NCBI GenBank assembly: GCA_015501055.1
Contig: JADNYV010000068.1
Coordinates: 1-64,000, forward strand
Origin: Mucidula mucida
Taxonomy: Eukaryota > Basidiomycota > Agaricomycetes > Agaricales > Physalacriaceae
DNA: 64,000 nucleotides
Direction of reading: 5' to 3'
The position numbers and the translations under genes were made by a program. This document shows, one piece after another, positions 1-13,012 of the stretch. The notes beneath the pieces are model-generated. The model did not search any database and was not told where the DNA came from. It was given only the letters and a program-made list of their open reading frames with translations. The stretch's first letter is position 1; each line of letters begins with the position of its first letter.

Positions 1-999
1 TGCAGCAGCAATTGCGGCCTCTAGGTGTTCCCGGTGAGCCTGGGACCTCGGTGCTTGATCATCTAGCAGTAAATCGATTTTGTCATACTCAACGATGAGA
101 GTTGGGATCTCAAGTGTCTTGTCCGTGATCGATGGCGCAGAGAAGGCATATCCGGGATGACATTTTCGCGCGTCAAGAAGGCGGCGCCTATCGGTTATGG
201 GAACTACTGCCGAGAAGACAACGTCTGGAACGATGACAGGCGACTCGTCGATGTCACCCGGGAACAAATTCCATCGAGGGCGGAAGCTAGAAATGTCAGC
301 CGTTGAGAATGTTCGGATCCTATAAACTCACCTAATACTGACACCCGTATCCTGCAAGTCATCATGCCAGATAGATGCCATAAAGGAGTTGTAAAGAGCC
401 TCCCAAGGCGGTTGAAAGCATCGTACAAAGTTGACCGTTGTACAAAGAGCACGACTGAAGTGGCGTAAGGTGTCATCGGAGTTCGAATCTTGCTCCATCT
501 TGAGAGGATAGAGATTGTACACCGCTTTGTTTGAGCCAGCATGAGCGCGCATTCTCGGGATGGTGTTCTTTTGGTATTTCGCCATTGAAGCGGGTAGCAC
601 GAGGCATCGCAATCTCTGGCATTGGGCATATCAAAATGGGAAACGACATTTTCTTGAAGACACACCTTTGTCCCAAAAACGTCGGGCCAAGAGCAAATAA
701 ACATCTTGTTGACAGCGTCGACGAGGTATTCAATATCTGGCCATGACTGGACTGATTTTCTCGCAACAAAAATACGTCCTCCGGGTCGGTAGACTCTTGT
801 GATAGACACATCATGCCTTTGTTGAAGTCGAAAATTTTCACGTCGAAGGTCGTAAATAAACCTATTTCAGCCTTCAAAAAATGTTGGAATGAACGAACAA
901 TCACACATACTCCCGGACCTCGTCGTCAGGACAATAAGGGTACATTACCGAGATTTCCAGAGAGCTAAGGTCTCTGTGGTGGTGCGAGGAATAACTCAT
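1..999 (-). CDS. Family A protein, copy 1 (3' part beyond window)
   Basis: Multi-exon gene whose end lies outside the window. The likely start is the ATG at 999, giving MSYSSHHHRD, and the first exon ends in the conserved motif YPYCPDDEVRE. Later exons carry RPGGRIFVARKSVQSWPDI and FYTTS-like coding that matches copy 3 (25.7-28.6 kb) almost base for base. The homology runs on past the start codon to about 1150, so the promoter was duplicated too. A TTTTAAA box lies about 45 bases upstream of the ATG. The part encoding the nuclease-like core (the VEYDK region) is only just reached at the left edge. Function is unknown; the family reading is argued under copy 3. The window edge, not a visible break, makes this copy partial. 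Confidence 0.6.
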
Positions 1000-1358
1000 T
1001 TCGTGGGAAGACTTGGGAATGCTGCCAAAGGTCGAACTGTCGTGGTTTAAAAGGAAGCAGTCGGAGTTCGGGCCGAATACTTTTGAAGTCCGACACCTCC
1101 ATTCTTCATTTATGCACCCACTCAATCCATTACTGTCCCTATCTGATATGCTTTCCCACCTTACGCTCCGACACTGCTCTGGTCTTCTAAATCCACGCAG
1201 TGGTATGTATCGGAGACCGTGAAGCGCGCATCTACATACATGACTTGGTAAAAGGAATGTTGACTACCGCATGAATGAAAGTCTCCATACCCTGTTCACC
1301 ACCAGTATATATATTCTGGAATGACCCACGGTGTTCTGCTACAGTCGCCAACTGCAAC

Positions 1359-3540
1359 ATGGTTACACCTTCCACTTCCCAGGACACACCCAGTCTTCCG
1401 ACTATGGTTCCTCGCCCCAAAGGTGCCACCCCAAAAGGGACTCTGAGCGCCGATTCCAAAAGGGAAAAGACTCCCAACAGTAGGGCCCCAAGCGTTGCAT
1501 CGGTCTCTGAGTAAGTCGGGGACGCCAGTCGCGCACGCGTTCTGTGTGTTTATCCGACTGTGCTTACCTTCCATTTTACAGAATTGCCACGACGAATCCG
1601 CAAACCGAATATTGGCTTGGCTCTAGAGGTGTTCAATTTAAATCCAGCCGAAAGAACTTGAGCTTGAGCCGCCTCAGCAACACGGGACCTTCGCCGCTGT
1701 CTGGCAAATTTAAAAAGCCGGAATCGCGAGTAAAGGAAATCAAGCTTACCACAGTCGACAAGAATACGATTGTTGAGGTTAGGAAGAGGAATTCCTCTTG
1801 AGCTGAAGCACAGCTGACCTGCCTTGATACAGATTGCTTCTACAATCACACAAGCTCCTGATCCTGATCCTGCTGCCGCCAAGGCGTTTCTTGAGGAACT
1901 CTCACTTGAAGAAGACACAGATGACCCCACGGACTCGGACCATGACCCCACGGACTCGGACCATGACTCCACGGACTCGGACTCGGACCATGACCCCTCG
2001 GACTCAGACCGTGTACCTTCTACACAAAGCACGAGCGGCGCTTTGGACGTAAGCCCTGAGACCTTGATAGCGATGGTAGCTCTGCGTACCACATCTTATC
2101 GTCGCCAGGAGGATGTTGCTGGGAATGAGATCTTCTCAAGACACTCACGTCTAAATACTGCCCAGCAGGCTGCGGAATCTTATGGTTTATTGGCACAGTT
2201 CTCTTCGACACTTCCTCCAAAAGACAAGCTCAGTTTCGTCTCAAAGGAGTTCAATGAAGCCACCATCCGCCAACCCCTGGATGCCTTCATCAATTTTCTG
2301 GTGGATGTGTCAAGGTACAAGACAGACACCTATCTGTGAGTCATTCTATCGCGTTCCGGACAGACAATGACTGAGCAGTACTTCAGAAGCGAGCAGGCGG
2401 TTAAGCTGCCCACTTATCACATACCACTTCCAAAGTGGGACTTGAGGCCCCTGCTTGAACCTGAATATGCCATATTGGATTCCGGCTTGTTCGTTCGCGT
2501 CAAAGGCATAGACGATGTTACCGGGGACCCGGAAATAGGTTCAAAAAATTGGCAACTGCTTAGGATGTTGGGCGATGAAGACTGTTTCGCAGAATATAAG
2601 TCGACGGGCCAGTACCTTCTGGACACGTCTGCTCGACCACCGGAGGACACCGTTGCTGTGGCGGCCAAGATTTGGCCAACATGCGATTTGTACTTCTTGA
2701 TCATCGAGTACAAGAAGGAGGAGAACGTTTCTGCTGTCCGACAGCTCGCCATACAGATGACTTCCGTCTTACACCACAACGCGGTCTTCGGTTTACACGG
2801 CAATAAGTACCCCATCTACGGGTTTGCCATCGAAGACAGCGCTGTCGATATGTACCAAGGATGGCTGGTAGAGAATGCAGATATCAAAACTCCGGTGAGT
2901 GAGCCCAGAATGCGTCCTGAGAAATAGTGCTTACATGTTCCACAAGCACTCCATCTTCATCGAACAGGCAACCAACAAAGACAACAATCAAGCGATAACA
3001 TACAATTTGAGCAGAAGCGCGGATGTTGTAAAACTATATCGGAACTTGGATTCGATTCGGATTTACGGTTGTGGCACGTTCGCCCAAAAAGCGGAGGAAG
3101 GCGTTACTAAAATCTATCAGGACATAGCGGACAAGAAATGGACTAGGCTTACAAGGGGTTACAGTCCTTCATGGATTCCCGAACTGAAACGGATGAAGGA
3201 TGAGGAGAAAGCGGCTGCGAAGGCGAGGGCCGAAGAGAAAGCCGTCGCGAAGGAGAAGGAGAACGAGAAGGAGAAGGCGAAGGCGAAGGCAGCAGCAGCA
3301 GCAGCAGCAGAAGGAGAGGCCCAAGAAGTTGTAGAAGTCGGCGAAGAGGCACACGTAGAGGGTGATGCTCATACAGAAGAAGAGGAGGGCGCCAATCGCA
3401 AGGGCAAGGGCACTCGAAAGCAGAGTAAGCAAGCAGCATTGGATGCAGCAGAGTACCAAGGAGGGCCTGTCCAAGCGGGAACTAGTCGCCAGCCGATTAC
3501 TCGTGCAGCGAAGAAGTCTGTCAATCCTGGTGGTCAATGA
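1359..3540 (+). CDS. PD-(D/E)XK-nuclease-like protein with acidic repeats and basic tail
   Basis: Five exons join cleanly in frame: 1359-1510, 1582-1777, 1833-2335, 2387-2894 and 2947-3540, giving about 650 residues. The N-terminus is S/T/P-rich and disordered. Residues around 140-165 form DPTDSDHD repeats. The folded part (about 290-520) contains CFAEYKSTG and then LYFLIIEYKKEENVSAVRQ, an E-x-K motif followed by Q, and later YPIYGFAIED. This is the pattern of the restriction-endonuclease-like (PD-(D/E)XK) fold. The C-terminus is a K/E/A-rich coiled-coil or single-helix stretch with a poly-Ala run, ending in a basic tail. Similar single-module proteins are common in Agaricomycetes, without known function. 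Whether it cuts DNA is inference. It has the same EY-x-K ... P-I-x-G-F layout as the family A modules next door. Confidence 0.75.
1921..2013 (+). repeat. In-frame minisatellite (about 21-bp unit)
   Basis: Four to five copies of a unit like GACCCCACGGACTCGGACCA lie head to tail inside exon 3 of the 1359-3540 gene. They encode DPTDSDH repeats. The unit is a multiple of three, so copy-number change keeps the frame. Confidence 0.8.
3230..3310 (+). repeat. Trinucleotide-rich coding stretch (GAA/GCA)
   Basis: The run of GAGAAGGAG-type triplets followed by seven GCA codons encodes a K/E-rich helix and poly-Ala in the last exon of the 1359-3540 gene. Confidence 0.7.
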
Positions 3541-3551
3541 TCCGCACACGC

Positions 3552-4413
3552 AATTTTCCTATACTCTTGTAACATTTAGCAACTCGTGTAACGTACCTCA
3601 ACTGTACTTACGAATCGAATGATCAGACCCGTCAACCGGGCTGTACGCCTCCTGCTCAGCATATTCTACTTGTAGAAGATAGATAGGTGCGCTCGAAAAT
3701 AGATACGAAATACTCGTAAGAATACACTCTGGTATGTATGTCATCATAGTAAACATTATCACGAAGACCCAACATGGCGATGTCCAAAGCCCATCCGCCT
3801 CAACATTCCCATAAGTCCCTCCCCCGGCTGAGCCCCGCTCTCACAAAACGAACCCGGCATCACCAGGTCCTCGTCCTCTTCCACCACCACTTTCGCAGGA
3901 TGTGGCACATTGTTCGTCAGGACAGGCGGTGGAGGATCCGCGAGCGTCACGCTCTGGTGCCGCAGTGCATGTCCTTCCACCGTATCCGGCTCCTTTTCCT
4001 TTTCCATTTCCTGCACCTCAACCACCGAATCCTGTTCCACCTCCCCAACGTCGGTATCACTGCTATCGCTCCCCCAGCCGGTCCCACTCAGCGTCTTCGC
4101 CTTCTGCTTGCCGAGACCACTCCCCAACCGCCCAATCGCCCTCACACTGCGAATCGCAGTGCGCCAACGTTGCCGGGGATCAAAGTTCTCGCGCAGGCCA
4201 GCACCCACGTCCACCTCGGCATCGACTTCTTCCTTCAGCCACGCGTGCTCGAGCGCCTGCTGCGCGGTCAATCGTAGTACAGGATCTGGGTGCAACAGTG
4301 CCGTTATGAAGGCCTTGGCGGAGGGCGACACGTTCTTCCAATACCGGTCGTGAAATTCGATTTTCGCAGCAGTGGTTTCGCGTATGAGAGTCTTTATGTC
4401 CTCGCTTCCAAAG
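3552..4413 (-). pseudogene. Duplicated 3' end of the CaM-kinase gene
   Basis: This is a near-identical copy of the end of the kinase gene at 6524-8196 together with its 3' flank (compare 6339-7190). It encodes the last lobe of the kinase (EDIKTLIRETT onward), the HPDPVLRLTAQQALEHAWL motif, the calmodulin-binding-like RQRWRTAIRSVRAIGRL and the acidic tail, stopping at 3759-3761. It lacks the ATP-binding and catalytic exons. At about 4413 the sequence switches abruptly to family A copy 2 within a short shared stretch (GAAGCGAGGACAT). The frames do not match across the join, so transcripts from family A would read the kinase part out of frame to a stop near 4180. The differences from the parent (for example EDEDLVMPG against EEEDPVMPG) show it is not an assembly echo. 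Confidence 0.85.
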
Positions 4414-6135
4414 CGCAAGAGCGGACCGCATCGTCATAGCGAGGTGTGCAAGATGCTTGGCTCGCTCGTCGGAGTCGCCGGGCACCAAGACATATTCGCC
4501 CACCATCAGGGGAATATGAGCCGTGAACACATCACATAGTTCGCATCCTAAGCGATTAACTGTGAACTCCGACCCCAGATCCTGTACATCATCCGCCCCG
4601 CGATCAGGAGGAAATGTTCGCGTTATGACATGGTCCCGGTTGAGGACGTACGAGAGAGAACAGCTTGGACGGATTTCATCGAGGCAAGGTGTGCAAAGTG
4701 TCTCCGTCTCCGCGCTAAATGAATGGAAGTTCTTATGTAGATTCCATCGGGGGTAGGTTCTAGAAAGCGGTAAGTCGACGTTGTCCAAATACTTAAGTTC
4801 ATTGAGGACTGACTCGAAGAAGACGAACGGGTCCTGAGGATTCTGTATTGCGCGCGTAAAAAGGGAATTGTAGATCATCGACCAATGAGTGGAAGCTGAA
4901 TGAGGATTGAGCCCGTTTTTAGGTGTGTCATAAAGGTCTGAGGCATGCAAGCAGATCGTCAAGGACGCACGGACGTTGTAGTCTAAAACCACTTTTAGAG
5001 AGTCCGGGAGAGGCGTGCTCGAGGAAGTCGACGCGTATCGATATTTCGAGAGAAATTCGGATGCAAGGTCTCGAGCACGGTGAGACAAGCCTTTGAGGCC
5101 ATCTACTACGGCTTTCTGTTATTGGACAATCGTTAGTGAGACCAATGTCGGGAAATAAGCCACTTACACGAATCCAGGCGTCTGGGAGTCCTTCAGGCTC
5201 CCCGAAGAGATGCACCCAATTTTGAATCTCTTCTGGGGGTTCCAAGGTAACAGTGTCGGCGACAGTAATCTCTGCTTCAGAAAGCCAGCGCGCGACGTCC
5301 TCTAGATTGATTGAGAAGAGGTACCTAAGAAACCACCATCAACGAAGGCATGACCAAGCCGCGTCGACATACTGTAGAGTCTCGTCATCCACAACAACTG
5401 GTAGGCGTTTGGTATCCACTTGTCTGTCTGCTGCACATCGAAAGGTCTCGTCGACCGGGCATACATTAGGCCTCAAGCCCACGGACGTATCATTGCTGAT
5501 TTCATCAAGAACACTGCTGGCGCTCCCACCAAGGTTTGCGATGATGTTCTGCAAATGCAGGATATCAAGACGTCGGAGTCTAAAGTTAAGATACCTCTTC
5601 TTCCTAATTCCGACGCGATCCATGACTGGCTATAACATTTCGTTTAAGTTGTTCATTATAACAATTTGGAGCTCGCACTTGACTTGACTTACCCTTGTGA
5701 CACCTTCCACCTCGGCTATGCTACCTGCCCAGAATTCGCCTGTTTTAGACAAATCAAGGAAGACACCATATAACGGGGTCTTCAGGTCTAGTACAGAGTG
5801 CATCGGTAGGGCAGCAGCGACTGTGCCCTTTAGGTGTTCCCGGTGAGTCTCGGACCTTGGCGGTTGGTCGTCTTGTAATAGATTAATCTTATCATACTCG
5901 ACGATGAGAATTGGGATCTCAAGAGTCTTGTACTCCATTGATTGATCAGAGAAGGCATACTATGTTCCCCCACCCAGATCGGATCTCCCCTTCGACTGAA
6001 CCGCATATACGGCAAGTTTTTTTTCTTGGTTCGAACGCCATATAGAAACCTATAGGGAGTTAGAGAACGGTGCATTGAACGAATGGCTGCACATACTCGC
6101 GCACTTCGTCGTCGGGACAATATGGGTACATAGAT
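4414..6135 (-). pseudogene. Family A copy 2, internally deleted and fused to kinase fragment
   Basis: The first exon with YPYCPDDEVRE is present near 6130-6095. The DNA for exons 2-3 and the first part of exon 4 is missing: a short divergent segment joins directly to the TATGCCTTCTCTG point of exon 4. The remaining modules are recognisable: LEIPILIVEYDKI with LPMHSVLDLKTPLYGVF (5938-5690), LDILHLQNIIANL (5600s), and the long last exon with VGEYVLVPGDSDERAKHL (about 4500). The copy then ends mid-exon at the kinase junction, so the C-terminal YPI-G-F-like half of the second module is lost. Compared with copy 3 it is about 70-75 percent alike in protein, so it is an older paralogue than copy 1. 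A functional product is unlikely. Confidence 0.75.
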
Positions 6136-6523
6136 AGGTGCATTTCAAAGCACGGTGCGTGAGCAAACAACGTTTTGGAGGTCGATGGGTCGTTTGCTGA
6201 AAAGGAAGCAGGCCCGAGTATTTAATGTCCGATATATGTATTCTCCCAGCATCCTCGTGTGGATTTCTACAAACATGTAAATTCTTGTCCTCGTATAGGC
6301 AAGCAGCCTGTCCTGACCCAGGTGACGCCCGATCATTCTCCTGTACTCTTGTAACTTTTAGTAACTCGTTTGACGTACCTCAACTGTACTTACGAATCGA
6401 ATGATCAGGCCTACTACTGCTCATCATATTGTACTTGTAGAAGATATATAGGCGAGTCCGAAAATAGATACGAAATACTCGTAAGAATACACTCTGGTAT
6501 GTATGTCATCATAGTAAACATTA

Positions 6524-8196
<1,673 letters not shown>

Positions 8197-9185
8197 TGGT
8201 AGAACGTTAGAGGTTCAGCGGGCGTAGATGTCTGATACGAATAGGGTGGTCAGTCTGCGAAGGGGGAGAGTAGAATGAATAACACACGAGGACTCCGGCT
8301 AGATATGATATGATAATGATATGGACCTGTTCGCTTTCGATCGCGCTTCTATGAGCCTACTAGCACCACCATTCGACACGAGCGTACCTACCTCTGGTAT
8401 AGCGTATGTTCTTCCGGGTCTTTTCCGTTTCCGAGATGTCCTAGTCGTAATTCCACTGCCAAATTCCGTGCAGTCTGCTTCAGGGCCAAGTCGCGGTCGT
8501 TAAAGTCGCAGTGTGGCGTGGCCGGACGGAGCAGTCGCGCGCCCAGGAATAGTGGGTGGTCGTGGTGGTCGTATTTAGCTTCCGTCTCCGTTGCGCACAG
8601 CCTTGGCAACGACATGGCTTACCTCATGCCCCTGAATTTCATTTGTAGTGATCGCAATCGGGCCGATGTGCCGGCGGCTCTCGTTCCCCTTCTTGCCTTC
8701 TGAGTCTCTTCTCTCTCATTATGCTCGAAGTAAGTATACACCGTCCTTCTTCAAGTCGAGGAAGAGTAATGCGGAAAAATCATATAGCTGAATGGTTCTT
8801 CTTGGATCTGTACTCCGCCGTCTGTAAGGTTTCATTCGTTTCGCATTGGTCTAGATTCCAATTCTCCTGTGACTCTGAGTCTGGACTGTCATGTCTCTAT
8901 TGTAAACCAATGCGACTTTGTTCTTCATAATGTCGGCTGTCCACTTATCTGCCAACGCGACGAAAGTACTCTTTAGTTTCTCGACACTATCCGACTGCGC
9001 CAACCGAACTCACTAATCAATGTCAATCTTCTGTGTGCGACAAATGTACTAAGCCCTCCTCTTGCTCCTCATATCTGCGCTCCGAGTACTTGATGCGGAT
9101 CATCTACTGCTAGTCACCATTCCAATCGAGCCTCGTGGGCTCTCGTGGGTCCCAGTACTCTCAGGAACAGTGTACCCGCGTCCTC
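8197..9185. other. Divergent promoter region, no gene seen
   Basis: This lies between the start of the minus-strand kinase and the plus-strand gene at 9326. I see only short frames without family motifs. It presumably holds both promoters and 5' leaders. Confidence 0.5.
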
Positions 9186-9194
9186 TTCTATAAA
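9186..9194 (+). promoter_or_regulatory. TATA box for the 9326 gene
   Basis: CTATAAAAG lies about 135 bases before the ATG at 9326. A leader intron seems to separate them: GTTTGTGCC at about 9273 to the CAG just before the ATG. Confidence 0.55.
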
Positions 9195-9325
9195 AGCCTC
9201 GAACGCCTTTCGTTCACATCAATTTCTCCCAATTTTCATCGTCTGCCCTTCCGATATACAACGTTTCTGACAAGGTTTGTGCCCTCCGAAAGGCTGATCC
9301 CAACACACTTACACCGTTCTCACAG

Positions 9326-9694
9326 ATGAACGCCAGCTCGATACCGATTGCAGTCCCTGTCCTCAATTCGTCCCCGCTTCGAGTCTCCGAACCAGCGCTG
9401 GAAGACTATATCTCACACCTCGAGTCTCCTGTGGAAGATGTACCCTTTCCGCTGGGTAACCTACTCGATGCACTTGTCGACGTTGATCAGCATACAAGCA
9501 GTGATATCATCGCTTATACTACACCGCGCTCGGAGGCGGAGACTTTGGAAAATGGATGGGACGAAGAAACCCTCTTGGAGCTGGAACGTCAACTGGCAAA
9601 TGAACCCCTCGATGCGCTTTTAACGAAGCTGCTTTCTGACACCAAGGGGGACATGCGGTTTCTGACAGATTGTTGGACGAGTCATGAATTGTAG
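9326..9694 (+). CDS. Unknown small acidic protein
   Basis: A single coding exon of 122 residues starts MNASSIPIAVPV and ends with TAG. The ATG follows a probable leader intron whose AG directly abuts it, which supports this start. The protein is acidic, with helical stretches such as EETLLELERQLANEPLDALL. There is no signal peptide, membrane segment or known domain that I recognise. It has a TATA box and consistent codon use, so I regard it as a real gene without an assigned function. Confidence 0.55.
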   Translation: MNASSIPIAVPVLNSSPLRVSEPALEDYISHLESPVEDVPFPLGNLLDALVDVDQHTSSDIIAYTTPRSEAETLENGWDEETLLELERQLANEPLDALLTKLLSDTKGDMRFLTDCWTSHEL

Positions 9695-10058
9695 AGGGAT
9701 ATAGCGGACGAGGTCAGATTAATGCGCGACGTTAGCCACAAAATATACATTGGTCATTGAAACCACCATACATCCTTACTCCATCACTCGATCGGTCAGA
9801 GTGCAGTACCTTCTCCATTGCATCCTGCTTTTAGATACTTCCATGCCGTGTCCATTGATTGAACTCGAGCCCCCGTGTCTAGTGCCCGATATTCTGTGAA
9901 TACATTTCAAGAGCGTTTCATTTCGAAGCGACACTGCACTATCTGCTACAATGTTACTTGAATGCTTGATTCCGCCTACGCTAGCTAGACAGTATAAAAC
10001 CCCGACGGACCGTATATGGTAAAATGTCAAGTGAATGGCGACGCAGACCACGGGTGCC

Positions 10059-10860
10059 TCAGAACCCTGCCAGGAAAACCTCTGTGAGGATAAAACCTTC
10101 GTCAGGGAAAGCTACAGGGTTATGGTGGGAAGGAAGATAGAATGAATAAATCAGCGGCTTGTGCGGAAACGACGCGCAGATAGACCCATGATGAAGAAAT
10201 GTTTCGAAGAACCCTATCCCGTAGAATGCCACTGGAGAAGGCGTCACGAGGAATGGGTGCATCGAGCGGGGGAACATGACCTAGATAAAACTGAGTTAGT
10301 GACAGAGGCCATACAGCAGAATTATCGAGAAAGAGGGACTCAGCCGTGCATTCGAGCATGGAAAAGTCAGACAATTTGAAGTCTTTGTTTCCAGTCTTGA
10401 CGGCGTTTTCGGTCATGCGCTTAATGCCCTTGAGCGCGTTTAAGACTCTAAGCGGTACGCCGAAAAGCGAGGGCAATGCACTAAAGTTTTACGCGGAGTC
10501 ACCTTATGTAGCGCGTCCGACTCCAGTCTCTGGGCAACCATATCGAGATTCTTGGAGTCAGTTCCGTAGAAGTTGAATTCATTCGTCGGGTGCAACTGTT
10601 TTCCCTTACGGTAAAAAATCACAGTTACAATTAAGTCCTTTTGAAACATGGCTCATCGTCTTCCCAGAACGAATATGGCAAAAATGCCGTCGCATTGTCT
10701 GTAAAGACAGTCCAGCTGCATACAAGGCGGACGTGAAGGTGCACCTTGTACATATAGTGGGTGTAGAAAAGCCGGAACACGTTGTTACAGATACAAAGAT
10801 TACCCGCGAAGGTGCTTGACTACTCGTGTGATAACCGTCCAAAAACAGGGAATACATCTA
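10059..10860 (-). pseudogene. Unidentified coding remnants
   Basis: Three short minus-strand frames look coding but do not join: FRLFYTHYMYKVHLHVRLV (about 10780-10650), KGKQLHPTNEFNFYGTDSKN (10600s) and SLFGVPLRVLNALKGIKRM (10470-10120). Order and orientation are consistent with one older gene broken by indels. I do not recognise the family. It overlaps the 3' end of the BTB gene by about 40 bases. Confidence 0.3.
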
Positions 10861-11951
10861 TTACAACATTAGCGGGATGTCCTTCCAGTTCAAATACGCG
10901 AGTCACCACTGCGTCCAGCCTGGAAGGTCGAAATACGATGGAAGCAGACTCCACACAGGATATGATATCTCGCTCCTTCCAAAAGGAATAGCACTCCGAG
11001 CAAATGTAGCCCTCGTCGACATCGCTATCCCCGATATCGACATGGCCCAACGACCCACTATATCGAACATGAGGCATTGCATCGATGAAAAGCCTCGCAG
11101 CCCTGGCTCCCTCACGCAACATCTCCTGGATAATTTGCGCTCGGCTTTGCTGACAATTGAGATAATGACCATCCCCGAACTGGCAGCGAGAGAGCCAGGA
11201 GTATGCAGTACTGAAGGCAGCTTCGATGACAGCGCTTCTACGGCATACAACGCGACGATGATCGTCCTCGCAGAGTTTAGGAGTGAATGCGAAGTACTCT
11301 TTTGGTGCAAGCTGGGAGGCCAAGTAGAACACAGTAGGCAGGAAAGGCGCAACAGTGAGATTATTCTCTCGCGCCATGTTTATGGCGATGAGAGGGTGAT
11401 AATTTTTGTCAACGGTAGGGATGAGGACATGTTCCGTCGAAAGAGATTCCGGACGCTTCGATTTGGAGGGGTATATAGCGCAGAGGTGCTCGACGACGCG
11501 CGTGCGGAGTTGCGAGCAGAGATACTTGGTCGCCATCTGCAGAATGTTGCTTAACGTCTCAAAGGCGATCGCAGTATGTCCCGGAACGAAGAATCTGCGC
11601 GTCCAATTAAACTGAGGTGCCCAAGACTAGAGCGTGAAACTTACCCATTGATGTAAAGCGCGTATAGAAAATCACGAAGAGCGAACGCGTTGTCCTGTAA
11701 TTCCAAGACCTGCACCCCATCTTCGGTGCATGCCGCGCAAAACTGACGAGATCGTTGAAAAACTCGGCATTCAACGCTAAGATGCCGCGGTGAACGCGAA
11801 AAGCCAATCTCTCCGAGCCAGGAGCGTCGCCTACTAGGATAATATTGCCATCCTCAAGCCACAGTCGGGGATCACGAGTATAGGGCTTTATCGTTGTCCG
11901 AGCGCGTTTGGTTGGGCGCGTATCTGCGGCTTCGGAGCGCCGGTCAGCCAT
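10820..11951 (-). CDS. BTB/POZ-domain protein with a frameshift
   Basis: Two exons, 11951-11645 and 11594-10820. The start ATG at 11951 gives MADRRSEAADTRPTKRART, a basic, NLS-like N-terminus. Then comes a BTB domain: DPRLWLEDGNIILVGD, LAFRVHRGILALNAEFFNDL, VQVLELQDNAFALRDFLYAL, and after the intron FETLSNILQMATKYL. This is the pattern of the large Agaricomycete BTB family, often linked to protein-protein binding; substrate or partner is unknown. Between FFNDLVS and the VQVLEL strand (11724-11752) the frame slips by one missing base, next to a TTTT run. Exon 1 is 307 bases where 308 are needed. It is either a pseudogene or a base-calling error. The C-terminal region is the usual helical part of the family. 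Confidence 0.8.
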
Positions 11952-12333
11952 GGTGGTAGGTGAAAAGGGGCCTAAGCCATCCGGGCCGATCTTTGGGCGG
12001 GAGCTAGCCGCCGGCATTTGCCAGTGGCGCCAGCTTTCTGCGAGATAAGTACAATTATTGCATCTATTCCCCAAGAACTTGATCAACAACTTGAAGGGAA
12101 TTAAGCCATCTACACGGCGTCTCCAGCATTGACTTCTTCTGCGCGCTATCTGCCTTTTCACGGTATCAGAAACACGATCTTCAATATCTAGACTCTAGAG
12201 TCACTGGATGTGCTGATTTGCTGGCTTTTATATACTTCCCGTAGTGACGGAGGGTATTGTCCTCCTCTAGGCTTGTCCTCCTCCCATCTCTCCCTATGCC
12301 TTGACTGATGTGGCCGTTATGGTTCGAGTCCGG

Positions 12334-13012
12334 AGCAGAACTGTGATTGGCGAACTGGCGAACGGCGAATGGGTGAACGGGCAAATGGTAGGTATCTAAC
12401 GCGCTGTGCTTACAGGTGTATATGTATAGTAAAAGCACTCTTACCTGCTATCTGAGATGATGCAAGCAAACGTAAGCTGAGCAGGGTGGGGTGCTGACTA
12501 TGTCCTGAACAGGTCAGATCAAGGTCAGATGCGATCGCGCCTTCCCGCCACCATGATGTCCTTGCTTTTTCCAACGGTCTATTGGCTTCAGACAAACTCT
12601 CTTAAGTGTGCCGCCTTGGTTGATGTCTTTTCAGAACAACTGATGCTTTTATGCCCAATATTCTACTTAGCCCTCAAGCAACACCCTAAGTATCTGGGTT
12701 CAGCCTACAGTCACCCAGTTCCTTGCTTGAGTATGTCATAGGGTAGATTAGGATCTTATCCATGTAGTACAGCTGAGACAGGTGTAGTTCTATGTTGGGC
12801 TTTGGGGCTTGGCCATCCCAATTTGGAACGAAGCCGCCGCTGATCGCGCCCATGATGCCGCGTCACTCTACTTAGCTCAGGACGCGCAGTTACAGTTCAA
12901 TGTAAGTACATTGCACAAGGATATTTCTCAACAGGTTTGACTACCATTTCCCCGCTCGCCCGTAGTGTTCGCCAGTTCGCCAGTTGCACCGGTTCGCCGA
13001 TCACAGTTCTGC
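12334..13012. mobile_element. Non-autonomous element with terminal inverted repeats
   Basis: The left end GCAGAACTGTGATTGGCGAA returns inverted at the right end (TTCGCCGATCACAGTTCTGC). The match continues loosely for about 70 bases, including CGAACTGGCGAAC units and GGGCAAATGGTAG against CTACCATTTCCCC. The span is about 679 bases with no coding frame inside. I could not find a clear target-site duplication, so the superfamily is open. Confidence 0.55.

Noticed and set aside
3774..4353. Three long plus-strand frames opposite the kinase fragment
   Set aside because: The same frames recur at 6539-7118; they are shadows of the GC-rich kinase tail.
12320..12331. GGTTCGAGTCC looks like a tRNA/SINE B box
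   Set aside because: No A box or cloverleaf stems at the right distance upstream; it simply abuts the inverted-repeat element.
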